Source of the DNA: Gemmatimonadales bacterium UBA4718
GTDB lineage: Bacteria; Gemmatimonadota; Gemmatimonadetes; Gemmatimonadales; Gemmatimonadaceae
Length of the DNA stretch: 9,890 nt
NCBI GenBank assembly: GCA_002404375.1
Contig: DHJO01000144.1
Coordinates: 1 to 9,890 of the forward strand
Reading direction: 5' to 3'
Under the pieces are notes generated by a model. That model did no database searches, was not told the DNA's origin, and saw nothing but the letters and a program-made list of their open reading frames with translations. Positions 1-7,269 of this stretch are shown one piece after another; within the stretch, counting starts at the first letter, position 1; each line of letters opens with the position of its first letter. A program made the position numbers and the translations under genes.

Positions 1-1075
<1,075 letters not shown>

Positions 1076-2086
1076 TCAGGCGGTTTTCATGAGCGGCACC
1101 GCGTCCGCTTTCTTGCGAGGGGCGCTACGGCTCGCAGCCGCAGTGCTCCGTTTTGCTGTTGCCGCAAAGAGAACCGGTCCCTTTGCATCAGGGTCGGGTG
1201 GCAACGGGTTGTAGCGAAAGCCGTCGAATCCAGCCGATCGCACCCAGTCGCCAAGGGTCCCGCTGTCGAATCCCTGCCACAAATGTCCCATCGTCTGTCT
1301 CAGGTCCTGCCTGTCGTGCGGCATCATGTCGAGCACCAGAAGACGTCCGCCAGGCTTGAGAACGCGACCCGCTTCGGCGATTACGCGCACAGGATCGGCC
1401 ACGTAGTGGAGTACAAGGAAGAGCAGTGCCACATCGACTTCTCCATCCGCGAGCGGAAGGGATTCCAGCCGGCCATTTCGGATGTCGACGTTCTCCAAGC
1501 CCTGTAAGCGCTTTCGTGCTGCGGACAGCATGGCGCTCGATTCGTCCACCGCGATCACCTGTGCCACAAATGGCGCGAGTGCCTGTGTGATCGCCCCAGT
1601 CCCGGAACCCAGGTCCGCGACTTTCCAGCTCTCATCGAGCAGCCCCAGCAGGGCGACGTCGGCGCGCCGCCCGAACAGCTCCAAGCGCATTCTGTCCCAC
1701 TGGCCCGCGGACGTCGAGAAGAATTGCTGGGATCTCGTGCTTCGGTCCGCCAGCACCGATTGCGTGCGACGAGCGTCCTGCTCGGCGGCGGAGGAATGCA
1801 TGACCTCGTCGCGGACGAGATGCCACAGGCGCCGGCTCGATGCGTCCAGCGAATCCGTCGCGATCTTGTAGTAGCGGCTGGTGCCTTCGGCTCGCGCCTC
1901 GAGCCAGCCTTCCCCGGCGAGCATCTTTAGATGCCTGCTGATGGTGGATTGCGGGAGTTGGAGAATCGACCGCAGCTCGTTCACCGTGAGCTCGTTTCGC
2001 TCGAGGGCGAGCAGGAGCCTGCTCCTCGTGGGATCCGCGAGGGCTGTCATCTGGCCGAAAAGGGCCGTCGGTGTCAAACGTTCCAT
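1076..2086 (-). CDS. ArsR-type winged-helix regulator fused to a SAM-dependent methyltransferase domain (SahR-like)
   Basis: A 336-residue two-domain protein. Residues about 8-95 form an ArsR-type winged helix: LADPTRSRLLLALE, the recognition-helix region LPQSTISRHLKML (44-56), then a wing with GTSRYYKI. Residues about 125-310 form a class I methyltransferase fold: motif I ADLGSGTG (157-164), the ribose-binding acid Asp181 in AVDESSAM, and LKPGG (243-247). I see no cysteine anywhere, so thiol-based metal sensing as in classical ArsR is unlikely. The last 26 residues are Ala/Ser/Arg/Lys-rich, basic and probably disordered. The stop is 24 bases before ahcY. ArsR-family SahR proteins are reported to control ahcY and methionine-cycle genes in Proteobacteria in response to SAH. 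By position and domain make-up I infer a similar sensor of SAM or SAH here, probably autoregulatory. Whether the domain still methylates anything cannot be told from sequence. ATG at 2086 has only a weak GGA upstream. Confidence 0.9.
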   Translation of the reverse strand: MERLTPTALFGQMTALADPTRSRLLLALERNELTVNELRSILQLPQSTISRHLKMLAGEGWLEARAEGTSRYYKIATDSLDASSRRLWHLVRDEVMHSSAAEQDARRTQSVLADRSTRSQQFFSTSAGQWDRMRLELFGRRADVALLGLLDESWKVADLGSGTGAITQALAPFVAQVIAVDESSAMLSAARKRLQGLENVDIRNGRLESLPLADGEVDVALLFLVLHYVADPVRVIAEAGRVLKPGGRLLVLDMMPHDRQDLRQTMGHLWQGFDSGTLGDWVRSAGFDGFRYNPLPPDPDAKGPVLFAATAKRSTAAASRSAPRKKADAVPLMKTA

Positions 2087-2170
2087 CCGTTCATCCGGAT
2101 TGAAGGTTATTACGAATCGGCGCAGAAGTCAAGTGTGTCCGTACCCGAATTCCCTCTCTATCTTCCGCTC
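2087..2170. promoter_or_regulatory. Divergent control region between the ArsR-methyltransferase gene and the quinoprotein gene
   Basis: These 84 bases must hold the promoters of both divergent genes. For the minus-strand operon, TTGACT (2132-2127) and TAACCT (2109-2104) are separated by 17 bases; the -35 is good and the -10 is weak. The perfect 8-base palindrome ATCCGGAT (2093-2100) lies between that -10 and the start codon, where a repressor would block transcription. CATCCG also occurs twice (2084-2089 and 2092-2097). For the plus-strand gene, TATCTT (2159-2164) is a possible -10 only 6 bases before the ATG, which would give an almost leaderless transcript, but no good -35 accompanies it. 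All of this was found by eye; none of the boxes is certain. Confidence 0.35.
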
Positions 2171-4174
2171 ATGATTCGAGCCCCTTTTCTTGGGCTTTTC
2201 GGCCTACTAATCCTGGGCTGCGCGCCCCAGTTATCGCCCGGACAGCAGGCCACTAGAGCCCAGACCGACAACGACTCGGAGTGGCCGTGGTACGGGCGGA
2301 CGCCCTACGGCGATCGTCACTCGCCCCTCCGGCAGATCAACACGGGCAACGTCTCGCAACTCCAGGTCGCTTGGCGCTTTCACACTGGTGAGGGTGCGCC
2401 GGAGTTCAAGGCTGGGGCGCCCACCGCCCTCGAAGCAACTCCCCTCGTGTTTCATGGGGTCATGTATCTCAGCACGCCGCTTGGCAGAGTGTTCGCGCTG
2501 GACCCGACCACCGGTGCCGAGCGCTGGCGCTTCGATCCTCAAGTAGACCGGAAGATCAGCTTTGGTGATTTCGCCAATCGCGGCGTCGCGCTCTGGTCCG
2601 ACAGCTCCGCGGCGCCGAACGCTGTCTGCTCGCTCCGCGTGTTCATCGCCACGATCGATACGCGTCTCATTGCGCTCGATGCGGCCACCGGCTCGCGATG
2701 CCGGAATTTCGGCGACCGCGGCGTGGTGCGGCTCCGCAATGGTTTGCGAAATCCTCCTGCATTTGCGTCCGAGTACGAAGAGACTTCGCCACCGACAATC
2801 GTAAACGGAGTGGTCGTCGTAGGCTCTGCGGTCGCCGACAACAGCCGGATCGACGCCGCCAGCGGGGAAGTGCGCGGGTTCGACGCGCGCACCGGAGCTT
2901 TGCGCTGGACGTGGGATCCCGTGCCGCAGGATTCGGCCAATCCGGCGTCGCGAACGTGGATCGGACCGAACGCGCATCGCACTGGCGCGGCGAACGCGTG
3001 GCCCATCTTCGCCGCGGATCCCGCGCGCGATCTCGTATTCGTCCCCACCGGCTCACCAAGCGTCGACTATTTCGGAGGCGAGCGGAAAGGCCGCAATCAA
3101 TACGCGAACTCGATAGTCGCGATCAAAGCTTCGACTGGGCAGACCGCCTGGCAGTTCCAGACGGTGCGTCACGACTTGTGGGATTACGACAATGCATCGC
3201 CACCCGCGCTTGTCGACCTGCAGATCAACGGCCGGCCGACCCCCGTCGTGCTGCAAGCGACGAAGACGGGCCAGTTGTTCGTTCTCGATCGCGAAACAGG
3301 GCAGCCGGTCTTTCCCGTAACGGAAGGCAGAGTACCTCAGAGCGATGTGAACGGCGAAGAATCATGGCCTACGCAAATCCTGAGGAGCGGTCTGCCCGCG
3401 CTCAGTCCACAGCGGCTCAGTCGGGAAGATGTCTGGGGACCCACACAAGCGGATCGGGCGGCTTGCGTGTCGCGGTTCAACGAGCTGCGCAATGACGGAA
3501 CCTTCACTCCGCCGAGCACGCGGGGATCACTGATCATTCCGTCAAATGTCGGTGGCGCGCACTGGGGCGGAGTCACGTATGATCCCGTCAATGAGGTCGT
3601 CGTTATTCCCACCAATCGCATAGCAGCGGTGATCACGCTTATTCCTCGCGCTCAGTTCGAAGGCCATCGCGACATGGTCATGGGGCAGGAGCGCCTTGGA
3701 ACCGAATACGCGATGATGCGAGGAACGCCTTACGTGCTGAAGCGCGAGCTGTTCCTTGGGCCTTCGAACGCTCCATGTACTCCGCCGCCATTCGGCTCCC
3801 TGGTGGCCGTCAGCCTGCGCACCCGAGCAATACTGTGGAGCGTACCGCTCGGCAACTCCGAGGGACTCCAGAGAATCGGCATAAACGTCCCACCTGACGT
3901 TGCCGGAGCGATCAATCTGGGCGGACCGATAACCACAGCGGGCGGTCTCGTTTTCATTGGCGCCACGCTCGACAGATATTTCCGCGCTTTCGACATCGGC
4001 AATGGTCGGGAGCTGTGGAAGACCGCGCTCCCCGCGGGCGGAAAAGCAACGCCGATGACGTACATGGGTGCGGACGACCGGCAGTACGTCGTTATCGCCG
4101 CGGGTGGGGACGGCAAGGCGTGGGGCTGGAGCGACGAGGTCGTCGCGTTTGCGCTGCCGCAAAGCGGCCGGTGA
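2171..4174 (+). CDS. PQQ-dependent dehydrogenase, glucose/quinate dehydrogenase class, predicted lipoprotein
   Basis: Quinoprotein that would oxidise a sugar, polyol or cyclic alcohol outside the cytoplasm using pyrroloquinoline quinone and a metal ion. The 667 residues start with a short lipoprotein signal, MIRAPF then a hydrophobic core ending in the lipobox LILGC (Cys17). The eight-bladed propeller follows: WPWYGRTPYGDRHSPL (38-53) as in Gcd, the ETSPP and ADNSRIDAASGEVRGFDA blocks, HDLWDYD (334-340) with the likely catalytic Asp, Lys365 in KTGQLFVLDR matching the PQQ-contacting Lys, CTPPPFGSL, and PAGGKATPMTY near the end. The five-helix membrane domain of E. coli Gcd is missing, and there is no CxxCH haem motif, so the electron acceptor is unknown. 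Near the C-terminus the sequence reads AAGGDG (Asp647), where Gcd has AGGHG. ATG 2171 is preferred because the lipoprotein signal begins there; GTG 2135 is in frame but adds a poor signal peptide. The substrate cannot be assigned. Confidence 0.9.
   Translation: MIRAPFLGLFGLLILGCAPQLSPGQQATRAQTDNDSEWPWYGRTPYGDRHSPLRQINTGNVSQLQVAWRFHTGEGAPEFKAGAPTALEATPLVFHGVMYLSTPLGRVFALDPTTGAERWRFDPQVDRKISFGDFANRGVALWSDSSAAPNAVCSLRVFIATIDTRLIALDAATGSRCRNFGDRGVVRLRNGLRNPPAFASEYEETSPPTIVNGVVVVGSAVADNSRIDAASGEVRGFDARTGALRWTWDPVPQDSANPASRTWIGPNAHRTGAANAWPIFAADPARDLVFVPTGSPSVDYFGGERKGRNQYANSIVAIKASTGQTAWQFQTVRHDLWDYDNASPPALVDLQINGRPTPVVLQATKTGQLFVLDRETGQPVFPVTEGRVPQSDVNGEESWPTQILRSGLPALSPQRLSREDVWGPTQADRAACVSRFNELRNDGTFTPPSTRGSLIIPSNVGGAHWGGVTYDPVNEVVVIPTNRIAAVITLIPRAQFEGHRDMVMGQERLGTEYAMMRGTPYVLKRELFLGPSNAPCTPPPFGSLVAVSLRTRAILWSVPLGNSEGLQRIGINVPPDVAGAINLGGPITTAGGLVFIGATLDRYFRAFDIGNGRELWKTALPAGGKATPMTYMGADDRQYVVIAAGGDGKAWGWSDEVVAFALPQSGR
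4148..4168 (+). other. Two overlapping, mutually exclusive hairpins at the end of the quinoprotein gene
   Basis: TTTGCG (4148-4153) pairs perfectly with CGCAAA (4158-4163) across a 4-base loop. The overlapping GCCGC (4156-4160) pairs perfectly with GCGGC (4164-4168) across AAA. Both use CCGC, so only one can form. Both lie inside the last codons of the gene. No T run follows, so a standard intrinsic terminator is not supported. Confidence 0.3.
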
Positions 4175-4180
4175 TATTGT
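4172..4180 (+). promoter_or_regulatory. Possible extended -10 promoter element for the xseB-recN operon
   Basis: TGATATTGT reads as TG-N-TATTGT, an extended -10 in which four of six hexamer bases match TATAAT. It overlaps the TGA stop of the quinoprotein gene. Transcription would begin near 4187, giving xseB a leader of about 33 bases that contains the 14-base palindrome. TTGCGC at 4149-4154 is a poor -35 at a 20-base spacing. The call rests on the extended -10 alone; read-through from the upstream gene is equally possible. Confidence 0.22.
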
Positions 4181-4189
4181 TGGAGGCCC

Positions 4190-4203
4190 AATGAGCGCTC
4201 ATT
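4190..4203. promoter_or_regulatory. 14-base perfect palindrome before xseB (operator, hairpin or weak terminator)
   Basis: AATGAGCGCTCATT is a perfect inverted repeat with no spacer, in the 45-base gap between the quinoprotein gene and xseB. As DNA it has the shape of a dimeric regulator site. As RNA it folds to a 5-base stem with a GCGC loop, followed by the pyrimidine tract TTCTTTCTCTCC, which is at best a weak terminator. It covers the start codon of the mini-ORF at 4191. Confidence 0.4.
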
Positions 4204-4223
4204 TCTTTCTCTCCGGTACATGA
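4191..4223 (+). CDS. Ten-codon mini-ORF (MSAHFFLSGT) overlapping the xseB start; possible leader peptide
   Basis: ATG at 4191 is preceded by GGAGG (4182-4186), the only strong Shine-Dalgarno sequence before a start codon in this window, though the 4-base spacing is slightly short. The frame runs ten codons and ends at TGA 4221-4223, which overlaps the xseB ATG (4220-4222) as ATGA. That arrangement is typical of translational coupling and would explain how xseB, which has no Shine-Dalgarno of its own, is translated. Alternatives are a chance ORF or the eroded start of a lost gene. No function is suggested by the peptide. Confidence 0.3.
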   Translation: MSAHFFLSGT

Positions 4224-4432
4224 CCTTCGAAGCAAGTCTTCGGCGGCTCGACGAGATCCTTGCCGCGCTCGAAGAGCGCGAGGTTGGTCTCGATGCGTCG
4301 CTCAAGTTGTTCGAGGAAGGAGTCGAGCTCCTCCGCTCGGCTTCGGCGGAGCTCGGTCGGGCGGAGACGAAAGTGCAGATGCTGCTTGAGAAATCCGACG
4401 GCGGGTTCGAGCTCCGGGAGATGGATCTCTAG
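4220..4432 (+). CDS. xseB: Exodeoxyribonuclease VII small subunit
   Basis: Small, non-catalytic subunit of exonuclease VII, which degrades single-stranded DNA from either end in mismatch and recombination repair. Several copies wrap the large subunit XseA and regulate it. The 70-residue protein is a helical hairpin with the family pattern: FEASLRRLDEILAALEE, then VGLDASLKLFEEGVELLRSA, then a helix ending in ETKVQMLLEK. It closely follows E. coli XseB (80 residues), which has SFEKALSELEQIV and EEALNEFERGVQLA at the same places. The start overlaps the stop of the mini-ORF, and no independent Shine-Dalgarno is present. Its stop is 4 bases before the ispA start, so it opens the isoprenoid operon. 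The usual partner gene xseA is not next to it; a quinoprotein gene occupies that place. Confidence 0.93.
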   Translation: MTFEASLRRLDEILAALEEREVGLDASLKLFEEGVELLRSASAELGRAETKVQMLLEKSDGGFELREMDL

Positions 4433-4436
4433 AGCC

Positions 4437-5321
4437 GTGCCGGCTCGCTTCGACACGGAGCGCGAGAGCGTGGAACGGCGTCTCGAGGAGATTTGCGATA
4501 CGTATCTGCCCGGTCTGCCGACGGGCATCGCCGACGCGATTCGTTACGGGTTGAGAAGTCCCGGCAAGAGAATTCGACCCCTCCTGCTGCTCTATGCCTA
4601 CCGCGCCGTGGGTGGAAGCGGCGATGCGACTCTGCTCGCGTGCGGGCCGGAGGTAATTCACGCTTACTCGCTGGTGCACGACGACCTTCCCTGCATGGAC
4701 GACGATGACATGCGGCGTGGACGTCCGACTGTGCACAAGGTGTACGGCTCGCGAACCGCGATCATTGCTGGCGTCGCCATGATTCCGGTTGCAGCAGTTG
4801 TCGTTCGGGACGCAGCGCGCGCCATGCGATTGCCACCGGAAGTCGGTGGGACAATACTTCAAACGCTCCTCGAGGCTGGCGGTGTGTCCGGAATGATCGG
4901 CGGGCAATCGCGGGACCTCGCGGCCGAGGGTCTATCGCTCTCGCTCGGAGACCGGGAAGAGATTCATCGCGCCAAAACCGGCGCATTGATCGTCGCCTCG
5001 CTTATAATGGGCGCGCTAGCTGCTGGTGCCTCGCCCCTGCAGGTCACGGCAGTAGAGCGCTACGGCCGGGCCGTGGGACTCGCGTTTCAGATTATGGACG
5101 ACGTGCTCGACGTGACTTCGACGACGACGGCGCTTGGAAAGACGACCGGGAGGGACGCGGCGCTTGGGAAAAGCTCCTACCCCGCGCTGCTTGGGGTCGA
5201 AGGCGCTGAGGCACGGGCCCGAGCGCTGATACACGATGGTTTGCACGCTCTGGCCGAGCAGAAGCTGCTCACGCAGGAGCTCTCCCAAGTCGCTAATTTC
5301 ATGGTAACGCGTACGTCCTGA
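4437..5321 (+). CDS. ispA: Polyprenyl synthetase, probably (2E,6E)-farnesyl diphosphate synthase
   Basis: Cytosolic trans-prenyltransferase that joins isopentenyl diphosphate to DMAPP and GPP, giving farnesyl diphosphate for quinones and cell-wall lipid carriers. The protein has 294 residues (E. coli IspA has 299). Visible motifs are GKRIRP (43-48, diphosphate binding), the first aspartate-rich motif DDLPCMDDDDMRRG (82-95), GMIGGQSRDL (152-161), KTGALI (180-185), the second motif FQIMDDVLD (217-225), and LGKTTGRDAALGKSSYPALL. Tyr at position -5 before the first Asp pair (HAYSLVHDD) is the pattern of bacterial FPP synthases, but a geranylgeranyl product cannot be excluded. The stretch reading AILAGDALQTLAF in E. 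coli is AIIAGVAMIPVAA here: the usually conserved Asp is Val113. GTG at 4437 is chosen because it lies 4 bases after the xseB stop and gives the normal N-terminus; longer in-frame starts lie inside xseB. Confidence 0.93.
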   Translation: MPARFDTERESVERRLEEICDTYLPGLPTGIADAIRYGLRSPGKRIRPLLLLYAYRAVGGSGDATLLACGPEVIHAYSLVHDDLPCMDDDDMRRGRPTVHKVYGSRTAIIAGVAMIPVAAVVVRDAARAMRLPPEVGGTILQTLLEAGGVSGMIGGQSRDLAAEGLSLSLGDREEIHRAKTGALIVASLIMGALAAGASPLQVTAVERYGRAVGLAFQIMDDVLDVTSTTTALGKTTGRDAALGKSSYPALLGVEGAEARARALIHDGLHALAEQKLLTQELSQVANFMVTRTS

Positions 5322-5334
5322 AAAACCGCCAGAA

Positions 5335-7269
5335 ATGTCAATTCTCGATCGTATCAATTCGCCCGCCGACCTGAAGCCGATGACGCGAGACGAGCTGCGC
5401 GCCGTCTCGGAGGAGATGAGGACGCGCCTCATTGAGGTCTGCTCGCGCACCGGTGGACACATTGGCGCAGGCCTCGGTGTTGTCGAGCTTACGGTCGCTC
5501 TGCACGCGGTATTTGATACTCCCCGCGACAAGATTGTCTGGGACGTGGGTCATCAGGGGTATCCGCACAAGCTCCTGACCGGTCGCGCCAGTCGGATCGA
5601 AACGCTTCGCCAGGAAGACGGACTGTCGGGGTTTCTCAAGCGCACCGAAAGCGAGTATGACAGTTTCGGGGCAGGCCATGCCGGAACGGCAATTTCCGCT
5701 GGCTACGGGATGGCGGTCGCGCGGGATCTGAACCGCGAGAAGTTCAAGGTTGTCTCGATACTCGGAGACGGGGCGCTCACGTGCGGCCTTGCCTACGAGG
5801 GATTGAACAACGCCGGTGCCTCCGAGCGCGACTTCATCGTCATCCTCAACGACAACGAGATGTCGATCGCGCCCAACGTCGGCGCGATGTCGAAGTATCT
5901 GACTTCGATACAGCGGAATCCCCTGTACAATCGCGTCAGATCCGCGATCGGATCCGTCATCGATTCCGCGCCCGGCCCTCTTTCCGGGGTTGGTGCCCTG
6001 GTCCGGAAGTGGGAGGAGAGCGTGAAGACCTTCTTCACTCCGGGCGTTCTCTTCGAGGAGCTTGGCTTCAGGTACTTCGGTCCGATCGACGGCCACGACA
6101 TCGATGCGCTGATGGACACCTTCGCCGCGGTTAAAGAGCTGGAAGGACCTCGCCTCATTCATTGCATCACCCAGAAAGGGAAGGGATTCCCCGCGGGAGA
6201 GCACATTGAGAAGTGGCACGCCCTGCCTCCCGGCCACGATCCGGCGACGGGAAAGCTGAGAAAAGTTTCCGTCGCGAATACTGCGTACACCGCCGCGTTC
6301 GGGCAGGGATTGGTCGAGCTGGCCGCGGAGAATCAAAAAGTCGTCGCCATCACCGGAGCAATGCCGAGTGGAACTGGTACGAGCGCCTTTGCGAAGGCGT
6401 ACCCGGGACGGTTCTTCGACGTAGGAATAGCGGAAGGACACGCCGTGACATTCGCGGCCGGCCTCGCGACTCAGGGCATTCGCCCCGTCTGCGCCATCTA
6501 CTCCACTTTCCTTCAGCGCGCCTACGACAACGTGATTCACGACGTGGCGATTCAGCACCTGCCGGTGATCTTCGCGATGGATCGCGCCGGTGTGGTGGGA
6601 GAAGATGGCCCCACCCATATGGGTCTGTACGACATTGCCTACATGCTCGCCGTGCCCGGCATGGTGGTCACCGCACCTATGAACGGACGGGAGATGATCG
6701 CTCTGCTACGTAGCGGGCTGAATCACTCCGATGGGCCGTTCTGTCTCCGGTATCCGCGGGATTCAACGCCAGATGTCGTCCCGCCTGCCGGCGAGATCCA
6801 AGCGGTTCCACATGCTTCGTGGGAGGTTCTACGTCGAAGCGCCAGCGTGGCCCGAGATCGTGACCATGCGGTGGCGATTCTCGCTGTCGGAACCATGGTC
6901 ATCCCCTCGTTGTCAGCGGCGGACATTCTGAGCGAGAGCGGCGCGAGCGTGACAGTCGTGAATTGCCGTTACCTCAAGCCGCACGACGAGCGGGTGTTGG
7001 CCGAGGTCGTACGCGATCATCGCAACGTGCTGATTGTGGAGGAGGGCACGATCGTCAACGGCTTCGGCGCTCACATGGCGGCCGTGATCGGCGAGATGGA
7101 CGCGTCGATCAAAGTCGTTGCCCATGGAGTGCCTGATGATTTCATCGACCAGGCTCCGCGCACGAAGCAGCTGGCGCGGCTCGGACTCGACGCGCGCGGG
7201 ATTGCGCAGCGCGCGAGCGCGGCATTTGGAATGGAGAATTTGCGGGGCACCCACCTCCGCGCTGTCTGA
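5335..7269 (+). CDS. dxs: 1-deoxy-D-xylulose-5-phosphate synthase
   Basis: Thiamine-diphosphate enzyme that condenses pyruvate and glyceraldehyde 3-phosphate to DXP, the first and often limiting step of the MEP isoprenoid pathway; DXP also feeds thiamine and pyridoxal synthesis. It has 644 residues, the normal length. The N-terminal TPP domain carries GHIGAGLG, DVGHQGYPHKLLTGR, and the GDG (144-146) to NDNEMS (from Asn172) TPP/Mg motif. The pyrimidine domain has the catalytic Glu367 in VGIAEGHAVTFAAGLA, IYSTFLQRAYD and MDRAGVVGEDGPTHMG (from Met415). A transketolase C-terminal domain follows from about residue 505. Most family members read AEQH where this one reads AEGH. The start lies 13 bases after the ispA stop, without a clear Shine-Dalgarno. 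The stop overlaps the nadK start as TGATG. Being next to ispA places the first step and a late step of isoprenoid synthesis in one transcript. Confidence 0.98.
   Translation: MSILDRINSPADLKPMTRDELRAVSEEMRTRLIEVCSRTGGHIGAGLGVVELTVALHAVFDTPRDKIVWDVGHQGYPHKLLTGRASRIETLRQEDGLSGFLKRTESEYDSFGAGHAGTAISAGYGMAVARDLNREKFKVVSILGDGALTCGLAYEGLNNAGASERDFIVILNDNEMSIAPNVGAMSKYLTSIQRNPLYNRVRSAIGSVIDSAPGPLSGVGALVRKWEESVKTFFTPGVLFEELGFRYFGPIDGHDIDALMDTFAAVKELEGPRLIHCITQKGKGFPAGEHIEKWHALPPGHDPATGKLRKVSVANTAYTAAFGQGLVELAAENQKVVAITGAMPSGTGTSAFAKAYPGRFFDVGIAEGHAVTFAAGLATQGIRPVCAIYSTFLQRAYDNVIHDVAIQHLPVIFAMDRAGVVGEDGPTHMGLYDIAYMLAVPGMVVTAPMNGREMIALLRSGLNHSDGPFCLRYPRDSTPDVVPPAGEIQAVPHASWEVLRRSASVARDRDHAVAILAVGTMVIPSLSAADILSESGASVTVVNCRYLKPHDERVLAEVVRDHRNVLIVEEGTIVNGFGAHMAAVIGEMDASIKVVAHGVPDDFIDQAPRTKQLARLGLDARGIAQRASAAFGMENLRGTHLRAV

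Noticed and set aside
2231..2977. 248-codon minus-strand open frame and a 265-codon plus frame at 2698-3495
   Set aside because: Both overlap the quinoprotein gene, which explains the sequence fully. Their translations are Arg-rich and unlike any family.
5338..6618. 426-codon minus-strand open frame
   Set aside because: It mirrors dxs, whose motifs are complete. The frame has no recognisable fold or upstream signals and is expected from the codon bias.
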